NCBI GenBank assembly: GCA_963169105.1
Contig: OY720636.1
Coordinates: forward strand, 69,304,123 to 69,368,122
Source: Ceriagrion tenellum
Lineage: Eukaryota; Arthropoda; Insecta; Odonata; Coenagrionidae
Direction of reading: 5' to 3'
DNA: 64,000 nucleotides
How positions within the stretch are numbered: position 1 is the stretch's first letter; the number at the start of each line of letters is the position of its first letter. Position numbers and translations under genes: made by a program. Below, piece after piece: positions 12,660 to 23,814 of this stretch. The notes beneath the pieces are model-generated. The model did not search any database and was not told where the DNA came from. It saw only the letters and a program-made list of their open reading frames with translations.

Positions 12660-13490
12660 GAGAGGTTAAAGATAAAGAAATATTTGTTGTTCTTGGACCA
12701 CTTGGTCTACTGAGAACATACAAAAGGTATAAATAAATATTAGAGATTGAGTACAAAGAGATATACATAGAAAAAGTGGGTACAAGCAATGAATGAAATA
12801 ATAATGGCAACAAAGAAAGCAAAAAACAAGCATATAGGTGAATAAAATTTTTTCCTGCAATAGAATTGTATTAAACAATCTGTTTTTGAAAGCCATCAGC
12901 GAATTAAAATGTTTGATTAATTCAGGAGTACTGTTCCATATCCTTGTCCCTACAACAGAAAAAGATTTATTGAATGTAGTGGTTCGATGAAGTGGGACAA
13001 TTAAAAAGTCTGGTGACATTCGGGTTGCTACATTTCGGTTTTTCTCCTTAGGCTGAAAAAAATGCATAATACATTCAGGCTGTTGACATTTGAAGAGGTT
13101 ATATAAAAAAGATGCAAGCATGTATTCCCTCCTTGTTTTGACTTTAAGCCATTCTAATCTGGTAAAATAAGGAGATAAATGATCATCTTTTTTTAGATCA
13201 TAAATGAACCTGACACACATATTTAATTACCGTTGAATTATGATATTAATCTCTTCAGTTAGGTCATGATAAACAAGACAGCAATAATCAATATGGGGGA
13301 ATGAATATTAGTGAGGATACAAGTTGCTTGCGGGTATGAGAGGACAAAAGGTTTTTATGAGTTTTTAGCTGAAACAGGATCATAGTAATCTTATTGCAGA
13401 TGACTTGAACATGGTTTTGCCAAGAGGTTGAAGGCAAGCCAAAGCTATTTATCTTTCGCTGCATTGTGTCAAAAGTTCATCAATTACTTG
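12660..13490 (-). mobile_element. LINE RT C-terminus (L2/CR1-like style)
   Basis: The minus strand carries a 184-codon open frame (12666-13220), with upstream homology continuing to about 13490 in a broken frame. The decoded order is a cysteine-containing YCC-type region with an LVYHDLT-like stretch, an RFIYDLKKDDH motif, LEWLKVKTRREYML, and TRIWNSTPELIK near the end. This order is typical of the domain after the RT thumb in L2/CR1/Jockey-type elements. The tail past WNSTPELIK is hydrophobic and includes 3' UTR read-through. The 5' end is truncated and frameshifted, so it is a dead copy despite the long open frame. Confidence 0.75.
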
Positions 13491-14983
13491 GGAATATTCG
13501 GGTTTATTTTTGGTGGGTAAGAATAGAGTTCACATAGCAGTTGATTGTAATTGGCTTTGGATACGGTTAATAGGAGAAAATAGCTCTTTCCTGTACCACT
13601 CGCAATTTTCTACGAATTTTACCCAGAAACGAGTACGGGACCTTCTCGTTTGTTACCTTATTCCCTGGCCCAATGGTAATCTCGTCGAAAAGAAATAAAA
13701 ATGTTGCTAAGAGTTGAGGAACATTTTTCCAAAATCTTTCAAGTCCCTTTCCTGAGTTCCGCAAATTATATTGATAATAATGCGGAATTTAGTTATAATT
13801 CCCCAAAGGAGTCTCTAATTAAAGGAAAGGAGCGTGTATTTTCGGAGCGGCTATGTAAAACGTAAAATATAAAACAAGATAAAATAATTGGTGGTGTGAA
13901 ACAGTTTGTTATTTATGTCAAAGCGAGAATCTTAATTTAAAGTTGAAGAAGCATATGGAATAGGACAGTCTTATTACAATATGGTTAATTCGAGCAATGT
14001 TTCCCTAGAAAAAATTATAATTCCTTCATACAACAGTTGGATCGTACAAATTACCAAATTTCTAGATCAAATCAAATGAAATAAGTAATAGATACATAAT
14101 GAGGTTGACATCGTTAAAAGTACCATCGGAAATAGATTTAATGCGGATCAATTGCAGCATTGCAATGTACCAACATTTGTGAGAAACGTGATGAATAAAT
14201 ATTGTGGATCACTGCTAACTATAGACCGCAGCTATCCATCCCCGTATTCATTACCGATGTTGATGACTGTTTTGTGCAAAGTTATGATTATGCTCATGCA
14301 ATCCTGATTGTAATATGAGACTTATCCGCCAACTGCTTAAAGAAGCGAACATATCCGCTATTAGAAAGAGAAGACATGATTAGCTTGGTCATTAAGTCCA
14401 ACATTGAGCTAAAAACGAGCCCAGTCGCGGTTGTGACGGTTGTAGGCTCTGGGCTTGAGAAGAAAATTGTTTTTTCTTCCATCTGTTGATCGCATCAATT
14501 CAAGAAGAGTCTTGTCCCTGGTTAATCGTAAGTATGAAGCTGCTATCTCAATGAAAGCTCTCATTAATACTCTCTCCATGAAATAGAGCCAGATTCATGT
14601 ACCGTCAGAATTACAGAAATTATATACTAATCAGTTTCTGTAATAATCCTATTTGACTAATCGCTACGAGGCATAAAATAACCGGAGATATGCGTTCAAA
14701 TCAGGATTCGTGTCTAGGAATGTTTCAACCACCCTTCAGAATTTATATTCACTAAACCGAGAGCAGACTTGAGTCAAACGCTAGGTGGCGAGGACCTTTT
14801 GAGCAAAATAATAGGCACCGCAAATGTCGTGTTTTTCTTACACATTGTGGACAGAACATATTTAGTGCGAAGTGAGGAATAAAATGTGAATACAGACAAT
14901 ATCATCAATGAGTTGTTAAGTCTACTTAGGTTGGGTGGTTTATATGGAAGGCGACCGATGACTGACTCCAAATTCGACATTCT
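13491..14983. other. No recognised feature
   Basis: This is AT-rich sequence without coding or repeat signals I can name. Short frames on both strands (for example near 14294-14482) lack motifs. Confidence 0.4.
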
Positions 14984-15204
14984 AAATCTGCACAATACCC
15001 TGCGAGCCGCCACATGGGCGTGTAGAAGGGGATGTTAGGTCACCAGCCGCGTGAAGATGTGAGTTTTTGGGAGGTGAAATGGTGGCATGTATTATAAGAG
15101 TGTACTTAGTGGAGTTCAATTTTTATTGTGGTCACGTATTGTGCGCGGAAAGAACGAGTTTTGGAATATATAAGTTCGGCAGTATCTCTGTGTCGTCCTG
15201 AAAA
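14984..15204 (-). mobile_element. Non-LTR 3' UTR, family B copy (antisense)
   Basis: The reverse complement matches the 3' UTR of the family B copy at 44353-44890 and the antisense copy at 37403. Shared pieces are CTGCGAGCCGCC (the tail), the GGTGAAATGGTG region, a GAGCTCCAC-like stretch and GCGCGGAAAGAACGAG, which encodes the end of the RT protein. The TAGATG tail is decayed. Little or none of the protein remains. Confidence 0.7.
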
Positions 15205-15453
15205 ATATCAGTTCTGTATTTCTCAAGCAACCTTCTAATAAGCCTAGCGTGTAGCATCCGAGTCTCTAGGGGTATTGACGATAAGAAGGATATTGAAGAA
15301 GGTTGGAGTGAAATCTGGCGTCGGCATATCCTCCTTTAACCGAATAAAACCCCATCCGCATGTCATACTTGAAAAAGCATGGCGCAAAGTAGTAAAGCAT
15401 AGCAAAAGTAGTCTTCTATCGATTGGGATTCCGCTGAAAATTCTCCCACATTA

Positions 15454-15519
15454 CCGGAATTCGAATCTGTGCCCTCGAGATTTTAATCCAGTACTTTAGC
15501 CACATTACCAACCCCATGT
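15454..15519 (-). repeat. tRNA-derived SINE relic (antisense)
   Basis: On the minus strand, TGGTAATGTGGCTAAAGTAC resembles box A and AGATTCGAATTCCGG is a B box about 30 nt further on. The arrangement matches a tRNA-like head, with no good anticodon arm. Confidence 0.45.
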
Positions 15520-15737
15520 CCAATAAATTAGTACGCAGTTAGGACCTCATTTACAAAGTATGTCTTTCTTTTATTGGTGATCAAGTAAACCATTGTTTTT
15601 TGGTGCCCGGGGATGGAAAGGTGGTTACATTTGTATCAAGAATAATTCGGAACGCTGGAAAATCGGCAAAAAAGAATTGACTCAACCGGGCTGAGGTCTG
15701 TCGGGTCCCCTGCGGTCTTTGCTGGTCCTCTTGTAAT

Positions 15738-15838
15738 AAAATCACCACTTCGATAGCGCATGACGCAAACTCATTAGCATTATCAGTCTAAAGCGGTTTG
15801 ACTAGGTGAAGTACTTTATGGCTGTTCGAGTAAGGGTT
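15738..15838 (+). repeat. Diverged direct duplication, unit 1
   Basis: This shares CCACTTCGATAG, CATTAGCATTATCA and CTAAAGCGGTTTG with 16335-16445 about 600 bp further on, in the same order and orientation. A second shared word, GGTAGCACCCGAGT, occurs at about 16112 and 16461. This indicates an old segmental duplication with later deletion. Confidence 0.6.
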
Positions 15839-15839
15839 C

Positions 15840-16244
15840 TCAGCAAGATAAGACCCTTTCGTCCCATTTCCCACTTCCCTGAGAGTCCCTTCCCCGGCCC
15901 CTAGAGTTTGTGGCCAATCTCATTTTACGAATGATAAATGCGAAGACGGAGGGTGACAGGGGCGTATGGCTGCGTCGTGAATCAATGTGGGCTCGTTGAC
16001 CGGCCTGGCTGATTACCATCCCTTCTCCTCCCCCTATCGCTGCCCACCTTATATTAAATATCCTCGGATTGGTTCCATTGATAATTAGTTGTTCACGCCC
16101 ATCTGCCGCCGGTAGCACCCGAGTTACGTTTAACCGTTTGCGGTCACGGACCTCGTGACTTGCCGCCGACGTTAAACTTCTCAAGACTTTGGAAAATGTA
16201 TGTAAATTGCATCTTTCCTTTTTATTTCCCGCTTCAAATACCAA
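15840..16244. other. GC-rich stretch with unassigned 134-codon frame
   Basis: A minus-strand open frame of 134 codons covers this GC-rich stretch between the two duplicated units. Its translation is arginine- and serine-rich with no motif I recognise, and no splice or context evidence supports it. I regard it as chance. Confidence 0.2.
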
Positions 16245-16334
16245 AATTAATTATTAAAGATTACTTAGAGCTATTTGTGGGAGGACACCTAGCAATATGT
16301 TTAGCAGCAATAATCAGGAATGGTAAAATCTTGT

Positions 16335-16475
16335 GATAAAACCTCCACTTCGATAGTGCATACCGCGAAATTTTCATTAGCATTATCAATCTAAAGCGGT
16401 TTGGCCAATTTTTAATGGGGTGAAGTAATTTATGGTGAGGGACGGCCGTTCAGTGCTGCCGGTAGCACCCGAGTA
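16335..16475 (+). repeat. Diverged direct duplication, unit 2
   Basis: This is the partner of 15738-15838 (see that entry). Here the GGTAGCACCCGAGT word follows the unit directly; in unit 1 it lies about 270 bp further on. Confidence 0.6.
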
Positions 16476-18063
16476 TTGCTATGGTTACCTAAATTTATAG
16501 TACCTATAATTAATTCCTTGGGGTTTATATGCTTTACCTGATGACCATTAATGTGGTAAAAATTGGGTGTGATTTTAATTTTCCATGGAAAAGTGTGATA
16601 TTAATGTAAATAAAATGATTGCGCAGGAAAATCGGAAGAGATCGAATCCGTGCCCAAGTTCAGAATTAGTGAACAACTAAATGTATAGTCTCGTTAGTTT
16701 TCCCTTTGATGGATGGCTGGTCGATGTCGAGGTTGGTGTAATGCTCTCAATAAATGTTTCTTCGCCTCTTGTCTGCAGGAGACAAAGTAGAAGAACTGGG
16801 CCTAATTTATGTTTGTGAAGGAAATTTCCAGGGATGTAGGTATATTCAATAAACACAGGTATTTATAAACGAAAAATGGAACATCTCTGCCAATTCTTTT
16901 AAAATGGGATATACATTATTTTGTTAATATCACAGCACAGAAGCTCTGTGCAGGGAGAGATCTCTGTCATCGACGCCGTGATTCGTGAATCTGACAAATG
17001 CTGGTTACCATCTCTTTATTATTACCGTATTTTTTAATATGTTCGCTCATATTTTAGAGCTGTTCGTCTCTTAAAAATGAATTTTACGGGGACTTGTATT
17101 ACATCCCTCGTCACATATTGGCGAAACTCTCGAGGACTTCGATGTTAGTTTACGGTTACCATTCGTTAAACAAGACGGATGTGAAAATAAAAAGTACACA
17201 GATAAATTACCAAAAATTTTGTAATAGCAACTGTTGAAAATGGATCCTTGATTTCCAATGCAGAATGCAGCCGTCTTGAGCTTGAAGCTTGTCGAGGAGC
17301 GAATCTGCGAGGTGGTCCATCACCGGGAGTTGCGGACGCAGATCCCGGGACGATCGCACTCGTATTCCCCGCTACGAAGACGACTCAACCCATCACCCGA
17401 AAAGGTGGACCGCCGACGGATAACTTTACCAGGTCATTTCGGTTTATAACTTGGAAAACTAATGTTTAAATTTTGTTATCGTTCTACCTTTTTGCGCTCT
17501 TTAGCAGCCACATATATTAACCTTCACGTATAAACAAATGAACACATTCCTTCAAATTACGCGTGGACCGCACGAACGGAAAATAAGTGCCAGTAAAACA
17601 GACATGGAATGTTTTTGCAGGCATCACCATTGCTAAATCAATGTCTTTTCGAACATACTCGTTTATCGACTTGGTGTAGCCCCATCGGCGGGCTTGAAAA
17701 CTTCAGATCTATGTATCAATAAAATTGCCGATACACAGGCACATGACGCTGGTAATATTTCATATTTTGAGAAGAGACACTTAAATATTTAAAGCACTTT
17801 AAATTCAACATATTCTCTGAAATTAGCCTTACATGCAATTGATAGCTAATTAAAAATGTAGAAACTTGCTGCGTCAGATGGACCGGTGATGTAATGCCTC
17901 CCCAGATGTTGTCTTACTAGCATTTATTAGCCTGTAGGATGCTAAAACAAAACGTCTGAAAATATGGGTAGCACCTGAAATACGAAGATTTTATGAGCGG
18001 CAACCCAGGAAAACACTTAAAAGACCTCTGTTCTAAGACAATAATAATTATAAAATTTTCTAG
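16476..18063. other. No recognised feature
   Basis: This is mostly AT-rich. Positions 17270-17430 are locally GC-rich, with a 73-codon frame lacking motifs. No repeat or RNA gene is recognised. Confidence 0.4.
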
Positions 18064-18494
18064 CCGTAGACATTCTTATCTTTCAGACGTTAACATGCCG
18101 CGCCTGCTAGGCTACAATGTATCTCTTGTACAGACTGAACTGTGCTGCTGAGTAAACCTAATTTCCCAGCGCTAATGCTAACAACGCGCTTGCCCTGCCA
18201 GTCCGGAAACCTCGTCAAAATTATCACTGCTGCAATGACATAAACGTCAGTGGGCGTCTTTTGTGAGAAAACTATGACTATACATTTTTCCATTTGCCGT
18301 ATATAGTTCTTATCTTTCAGACTCTTAGATATCGCGCCTGTGAGGCTACAATGTTGCTCTTGGACTGATTAAAGTATGCTAAGTAAACGGAATTCCAAAG
18401 TGCTGATGCCATCAACACGCCTGCCCTGCCAGTCTGGAAACCCCTCCAAAATTATCACCGCTGCATTGACATGCACGTCAGTGGAATCGTCTTC
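18064..18494 (+). repeat. Tandem duplication of a unit of about 234 bp
   Basis: TTCTTATCTTTCAG occurs at 18073 and 18307. After it both units keep the same order: CGCGCCTG, GGCTACAATG, a GAGTAAAC/AAGTAAAC word, CTGCCCTGCCAGTC, AAAATTATCAC, and ACGTCAGTG. The offset is 234 bp and the units differ by scattered substitutions and small indels. Neither unit shows a recognisable protein or RNA. Confidence 0.75.
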
Positions 18495-19139
18495 AGACCA
18501 GACTTGCAATAGTTCCCACAAAGATCAAAAGCCACTTACACTCACCTTGGAAAGGATATCCGGTGAAACATGGTCGCATCATTCCCAGGTTGGTCACCGT
18601 CATATTTCAAGAGCTGCCTGCACTCCCTCCCCGTCGCAGATGAGATCTTGGAACGATAGGACACAACTTTGGCGGGAGCGTTCGATTGTCACATGAACCG
18701 AAGAGATGGGAGTCGGAAAAAACTCCTCGATAAAAGAGAAATTCGTGGTCGTACAAGTCCAGCCGAGTGTCGTCGTGATGGGACCTCTCACGAAGCAAAA
18801 CACATGCACTGTGATGGGGGGAGTCCGTAGTCTTTGACGGAAGGGTGACTGTGTCCCACACGTAAATTTACACGGCGAGGGTTAACGACGTCCGAGACTT
18901 GGTGATCCCCGCGTTGATGAGTCGCCAACGGAATCACTCAGGTTTGCCTTGTCCGGAGGAGTGACGTCTCTCCTGAGGGCAGTTGGTCCTCCGACACCGT
19001 CTCTACGTGCTACACCTTAGCCTTCCTCGCGAAGGACTGGAAGGGCGTTCGTGTCTGACGGACTCCGAGGAGAAGCTGCCTTCGTAGAACTGGGGGGAGG
19101 GCAGTGGTTAGCGGGAGTGGGGGGATGGAGTGCCAACCC
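18495..19139. other. No recognised feature
   Basis: This stretch has moderate GC and scattered CpG and leads into the pyrimidine-rich block. Short overlapping frames have no motif. Confidence 0.35.
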
Positions 19140-19660
19140 TCAAAACTCCACCTCCTTACCTTCTTCCCCCCTTCCTCTTTCTTCCCGAGGGATAAATCTT
19201 AAAACTCCACCACTCATGCCTTCCCCTCCCACGACTATCCTTCCTTCTCCCACCCCCAAAGTCCAATACACACGGGGCAAACTAAACTCCCCCCCTCTCC
19301 ATCTCTTCCCGAGAGTTTCAGAAAAAAATTATCTTTTCCTAAACTCCTCCCTCCCCGGATACACCCCCGTTTTTCACTCCCCTGCGCCTCCCTCCCCCTC
19401 CCTCCCACTTCCGTGCTACCCTGGCATTTTTCCGTCATCAAAAGAAAAGACGGAGCCCTTAACTATCCCTCCCCCATCAGTATGCCCCTCACACCCTCCC
19501 CGTTTCAGTCGTATCCCCCCCTCGCCTTACCCATTGTCGCGACCTCAACTCTGACCACGCCCACCCTTCGCGCCATTGGCTCGCGTTTTCACTCGCGGCC
19601 GACCCGCTATTGGATGGGGGCGCGGTCTCCGAAGTGGGCGTGACTTCCTCGAGTCGAAAT
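19140..19660. other. Pyrimidine-rich, CpG-containing block
   Basis: The plus strand is dominated by C and T with CCCTCCC-type runs and then a CpG-rich end (GCGCCATTGGCTCGCG near 19575). The 167-codon proline/serine-rich frame here is a by-product of composition. ATTGGCT and its neighbour CTATTGGATGG are CCAAT-box-like on the minus strand. Regulatory function is only possible. Confidence 0.35.
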
Positions 19661-20870
19661 AGGTGGGGATAACATTTGGGAAGTTCCTTCACATGCGGTT
19701 GGGAAAGATGAAAAGGTTTTCACTGAAAGGGGTTGGGCCCCGGGCCTTTTTGTAAGGAATGGGCGCATATCGGAAATTTTATTTTTATTGCCCCTGCCTT
19801 CTTTTCCTTCCACCGGCGTGAAACGTTTTTAATGGTTTAATTATCTCCCAGGGCGTGCTGCTGGGTGCTATGGCGCTGGGTCTCGCCGAGGGCACGGACA
19901 TTATCTAGTGCGTTATACGCCTGTGATTGCGTCGTTACCGCTTGTTCGGTGTACTACTTCAGTTAACCGGCCTTGGAGGAGGGTGGATATTAAGCAGGGG
20001 GCTGGAGACAGTAGTTGAGGGGGTGGGAGGATTGGGTATGCCCGACATCTCTCTTCTCTGCATTTCTATCATTACGAAATTTTTTCCTTCAATGCACTCG
20101 TACTTGAATTACGATGCCGTTGATCTTATGGATGAATCTACGTATTACTCCCAAAATAACTGTCTAGGATTTTCTTAAGCGCGTAAATTTTAAACTTGTA
20201 TCCATGGGAGAGAATTCTATTGCATTTGCACGAGGCCGACGACCGTGATCAGCGACTTTCACTCAGCGGTTCAAGTCGTATTCCCATGTTGTGACAGCAT
20301 CAAAAAAGTTGCAGTTATCCTGTAACAAAGTGTTTATTTTTTAATTAAAAGTGGGAAACTGCTAGTGCCCTGCTTGTAGCATTATAAAACGGCTCCACCA
20401 CTTCACAGCTAAATCTGTAATTCATGTTCTCTCAACGAGTGTAGGGGACTCCAGATTTTTGTTCATTAGGTACAAGCATGGTTTCGCAGGTAAGATACTT
20501 ATATTTTCCGCTGCCAGGGTGACGGCATACACATTTGTGGCCTACAATATCGACGCTCCTTTAGTTTGATTTACCCATTTGCTGATAATAAATTGCCTTG
20601 CCTTGGATGTATTAATTCGTATGCAAGATTCAGATCGTGTATCATACTTTCGGATTATCCATACATAAAATAATGTAAAGAGAATATCTATCTCACGCCT
20701 CATTTCAAACCAATCTGTACTCTAATGATTGAAGTCAATAATTGTTCTGTTCTTCAATACGTTTCCAAAGAATTCGCTTTTATATTTTAGGTCGACTACT
20801 CTTTGATGACCCGAAGAAAAGACCAATGACTTTCATCACTGATAACCCAATAATGTGGAGCTCATCATTA
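19661..20870. other. No recognised feature
   Basis: Nothing nameable apart from short frames. The composition returns to AT-rich after about 20100. Confidence 0.4.
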
Positions 20871-21112
20871 GTTGTCCAATCCTAAGATTGTTTGACTGCA
20901 GCCCTCCAACCTTCCCTATCTAATGCTAGTTCCCTTGCCTCCTGGTATCTCTTCCTATGTAATTTCCTCTTTATGGTTTCCATGAACTCATTCCTGGGTC
21001 TTCCTCTGGGGATTTTTCCTCCATTTTTCCTTTAATTATGTTCTTCACAAACCCATTGTGCCTCTGGGTGTGTCCAATCCATCTGGTTTATCTTTTCTTT
21101 ATGTCTTCATAT
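20871..21112 (-). mobile_element. Non-LTR 3' end, family C copy 1 (antisense)
   Basis: The plus strand shows the family C signature: CAATCCTAAGATTG, CTGCAGCCCTCC, TATCTAATGCTAG, CCTGGTATCTCTTCC, TTCCTCTGGGGA and GTGTCCAATCCATCTG. Read on the minus strand this encodes an RT C-terminus with RRIRWIGH..RHNGF-like, GKIPRGRPRN-like and RAAVNQS-like segments. The frame is broken here. Three further copies in the same orientation lie at 35274, 56984 and 60278. Confidence 0.82.
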
Positions 21113-21818
21113 AAATGCATCATTACTATTTTGATGAATGTTATGTTCACTATCGGTTGGGTCATATGTTTTATCAAATAAAATTTATTGTTGTGTGAAA
21201 CTACGCGATTTCGAGTATGGAATTGACTTATTACAGTTAATGGCCGCTCAGAAGTAAGAAAAAGGTATTCTAGAGGTAAATGGTTATGACCGCGGGGTCT
21301 AATTTCCAGAAAAGTGTTGGAAAAATTTATCATTTTCCACGCTTTAGCTTTGTTAATTTATCTGCAGCATTCAAGTTGCCATTGAATACTGAGTTTAAGT
21401 TGTGAAACAACGAAGAAAAGTAATTTGCTCAAATGGCCTTATGCAACTTTGAAAATTTGTTGTCCGGCTCTTTCCTTGCAGTATGGACTCGCAATTGAAT
21501 TCAATAGGTAAATGAAAATTTGGCTGTTCCGCTCCTTCTACCGATAGCACTTCATCTACTTCCGTCTCCCATTTAGTTCTTAGTTTTTGGTTTGGCAGTT
21601 GAAAAATCAAATTGCCAAACCTGCTTGAGAACATTTTTAATGACTGGGAAACTACCTCACGAAAAATTTGTTTGAGTGGAAACTTCTATTTAATTAGTTT
21701 CGAAACGTATAATTCTCTGATGGTTGTGAGCTTAATGTGATGTCATAATGTTTCGACGTTGAACAGGCATAGAGATACTCGCCACTCTTAGCGTCAAGGA
21801 AAAATTTCATACATGCCT
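21113..21818. other. No recognised feature
   Basis: No element is recognised between the family C copy and the TAA microsatellite. Confidence 0.4.
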
Positions 21819-21824
21819 CTATAG

Positions 21825-22010
21825 TAATAATAATAATAATAATAAAACGTCTTTATTAAGCGAGATTGGGACTAGAAAGTCCCATCTTCCATCTAACCCC
21901 TCGTCAAACATAAAAATTATTGCAGCTAAATACATTGTCATGTTGCTCTTGGAATTACATACACTCAATGATGGCAAGAGAGACATAGCAGTACGGTTTT
22001 TCATTCAACA
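21825..22010 (-). mobile_element. Possible LINE 3' end with (TAA)n tail
   Basis: A (TAA)n run (21825-21846) is followed by AACGTCTTTATTAAGCGAGATTGGG. On the minus strand this reads as a 3' UTR with CTTAATAAAGACG ending in (ATT)n, a common tail type for LINEs. No coding part is recognised, so the assignment is weak. Confidence 0.3.
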
Positions 22011-22201
22011 AACATAATTATAAGTTAGCAAAGTTACCAAGTGTAAAAAGATGTGAGCAAACGTGGGTAAAACCTAAGGATATTGACTTTCGTCCTTATT
22101 GGAAAAAACCCACTGCAGGAAAACGCCCACACAAGAAGGGGGGCGTGAAAAACCTGCGAAAACCTACTGAGAAAGAGCTAGTGTAAACATGGATGTATAC
22201 A

Positions 22202-22247
22202 AGTACAAGAAAATATCACCCAGTACAAGAAAATATCACCCAGTACA
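22202..22247 (+). repeat. 20-bp tandem repeat, 2.3 copies
   Basis: AGTACAAGAAAATATCACCC is present twice in perfect tandem (22202-22221 and 22222-22241), followed by AGTACA. Confidence 0.9.
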
Positions 22248-22648
22248 GTGTATATTCTACAGTGATGAAACGTAACGGAGTTCATTAGCACACCAACAAC
22301 GTTAATTAAGTTGTTTTTCATAGAGAAATTTGCCCCCTCCTATTTGAAATTTATTGGGCTGATATTTTCTCTCGTATCCCTTATACAGGATGTGTTTCAG
22401 GAAGAATCTGTGCAGATTTTGGAGGAGGAATGGGAGGTTATTGTAAAAATATTTGACCTGTGATCATAGGGTCGCTTTTCCTTAATTATGGAGCTATGAC
22501 AACGCAAAAGTCTTCACCGAAACAATACGCAGTTACAAATTAATCGCCAGAAAGCTGTGACGTGCGCTAAAAGACAAGAAGTAAATCCCGTCCAAGTCTT
22601 CCATTACCCTTGTATCTTTCTTTTCCTGTCAATTTTAAACCCTTCTTA

Positions 22649-22735
22649 GTGACCTCTCCTATAAAGCAGCCACCCCTCTCAACGACCATTTTTCAGTGGA
22701 GCCGTCGGTGGTCGCTTAATTCAGGTTTCACTGTA
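22649..22735 (-). mobile_element. pogo/Tc1-like terminal sequence, unit 1
   Basis: The reverse complement starts TACAGTGAAACCTGAATTAA and continues GCGACCACCGACGG. CAGTGAAACCT ends are characteristic of pogo/Tigger-like and related Tc1-superfamily MITEs inserted at TA. The same 85-bp module recurs at 22886-22971 in the same orientation. Confidence 0.5.
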
Positions 22736-22885
22736 TGTGTACATCAAATTAATTTAAATTATCAAGGAGCAACTAAATTATGAGGAAATAATGTCATATG
22801 TGTAAGTTTTAACAAAACCGCCGCTTTAAGAGTTTTTCCATTTTTTCAAATCAGTCGCCCGTTTGCTTAATACGTACTTCTAGAA

Positions 22886-22971
22886 AGTGAACCCCTGTCG
22901 AACGTCTACCCCTCTCAGCGGCCATTTATCAGTGGAACCGTCGGTGGTCGCTTAATACAGGGTTCACTGTA
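22886..22971 (-). mobile_element. pogo/Tc1-like terminal sequence, unit 2
   Basis: Close to the unit at 22649-22735. It shares CTACCCCTCTCA, GGCCATTT, CAGTGGA, CCGTCGGTGGTCGCTTAAT and TTCACTGTA. Two end-modules in direct orientation 150 bp apart suggest nested or tandem insertions, not one intact element. Confidence 0.5.
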
Positions 22972-23400
22972 CTTCTAGTTTGCGACATGATCACCGATAT
23001 TTCTATATATATATACTTCTTAGAGAATTAAGTTTTTTTAGTTACTTTTTTGTTTTGGGAGATACGAAAAACTTTCAAAGTATCTGATAATTAGCATATT
23101 TTGTTATATTTCTGAAATTCCCTACTCTATTTTTCATTCTTTATAATTAGCGCAGATAATGTATCTGTAGAGAAACTGTTACTTGAACTTGTTGATCGAT
23201 AGCTCTTTCCCACGCAAGGATCTGGCATTCATTTACCAAAAAATACAACTAAATTTATCTATATCAGCCTAAATATTACTGTCTCCATGTCCAGAAATGA
23301 ATAATCAACCAACAAAGCCGGAACAGAGGTATTTTTGGGCCGAAAAAAGTAAACAATCAATCGGCAACTCCTCAAGCGGGAGGGCGTCATAATGATCAAT
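22972..23400. other. No recognised feature
   Basis: AT-rich sequence with a short (TA)n at about 23005-23016. Nothing else is seen. Confidence 0.4.
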
Positions 23401-23432
23401 ATAAAGTTTGTGTCTTCCACAATTTACTTAAA

Positions 23433-23470
23433 AGTTACCGGCCGGTTTCGGTTGTCAAGCCATCTTCTGG
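23433..23470 (-). ncRNA. Hammerhead-like motif, decayed core
   Basis: On the minus strand the core reads CAGAAGA (expected CTGAAGA), then T, then a bulged stem II from GGCTTGACAACC, then GAAA. A perfect 10-nt palindrome ACCGGCCGGT sits in the stem III position. Stem I does not pair. The second base of the core is altered, so activity is unlikely. Confidence 0.45.
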
Positions 23471-23612
23471 ATCCTCTTCAATCCTCATGTGGGGATTATC
23501 ACCATGGATTGATTGTAGATCACATGCGTTTAGATTAATTCATTTAAAATAATTGGACTAATTAATCCTTATAACCTTAATCAATGGATGGTTTCTATAA
23601 TTGTTCATTATA

Positions 23613-23671
23613 ATCTGTCAATTCGATGAGTAATCAATACTACGGGCCGCGTATCAGACTTATTCAAATAA
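23613..23671 (+). repeat. 59-bp direct repeat, left flank of foldback
   Basis: Starts ATCTGTCAATTCGATGAG and ends CTTATTCAAATAA. It recurs at 23922-23980 with only two differences and brackets the foldback element. It contains the word ACTACGGGCCGCGTATCAGA. Confidence 0.9.
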
Positions 23672-23715
23672 CAATGATACTCAAATCGGGCTGTCTACCA
23701 AATTTATTTCCAATT

Positions 23716-23756
23716 CTTACAACACGTGTTTCGACTGTCTAGCAGTCATCATCAGG
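23716..23756 (-). ncRNA. Hammerhead-like motif, left arm
   Basis: On the minus strand: CTGATGA (complement of 23749-23755), one extra T, stem II GACTG/CAGTC with a 5-base loop, GAAA, and palindromic ACACGTGT. Core and stems II and III equal the right-arm copy, but stem I has only two pairs because the 5' flank is AAAAC. Confidence 0.6.
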
Positions 23757-23767
23757 TTTTAGATTAG

Positions 23768-23814
23768 TCTTACCTGATGATGACTGCTAGACAGTCGAAA
23801 CACGTGTTGTAAGA
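23768..23814 (+). ncRNA. Best-preserved hammerhead-like ribozyme motif
   Basis: Stem I is TCTTAC (23768-23773) paired with GTAAGA (23809-23814), six Watson-Crick pairs. CTGATGA is at 23774-23780. A single extra T at 23781 precedes stem II GACTG (23782-23786), loop CTAGA, CAGTC (23792-23796). GAA is at 23797-23799. A perfect 8-nt palindrome ACACGTGT (23800-23807) is in the stem III place, and U at 23808 would be the residue 5' of the cleaved bond. All conserved hammerhead core bases are present; the only departure is the inserted T beside stem II. The palindromic stem III points to action as a dimer, as described for small hammerheads linked to Penelope-like elements. Self-cleavage is inferred. 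Confidence 0.68.

Noticed and set aside
12666..13220. 184-codon minus-strand frame as a host gene
   Set aside because: Its motifs (RFIYDL, TRIWNS) are those of LINE RT C-termini, and homology extends upstream in a broken frame.
19051..19554. 167-codon proline/serine-rich frame as a gene
   Set aside because: Pyrimidine-rich low complexity with overlapping frames on both strands.
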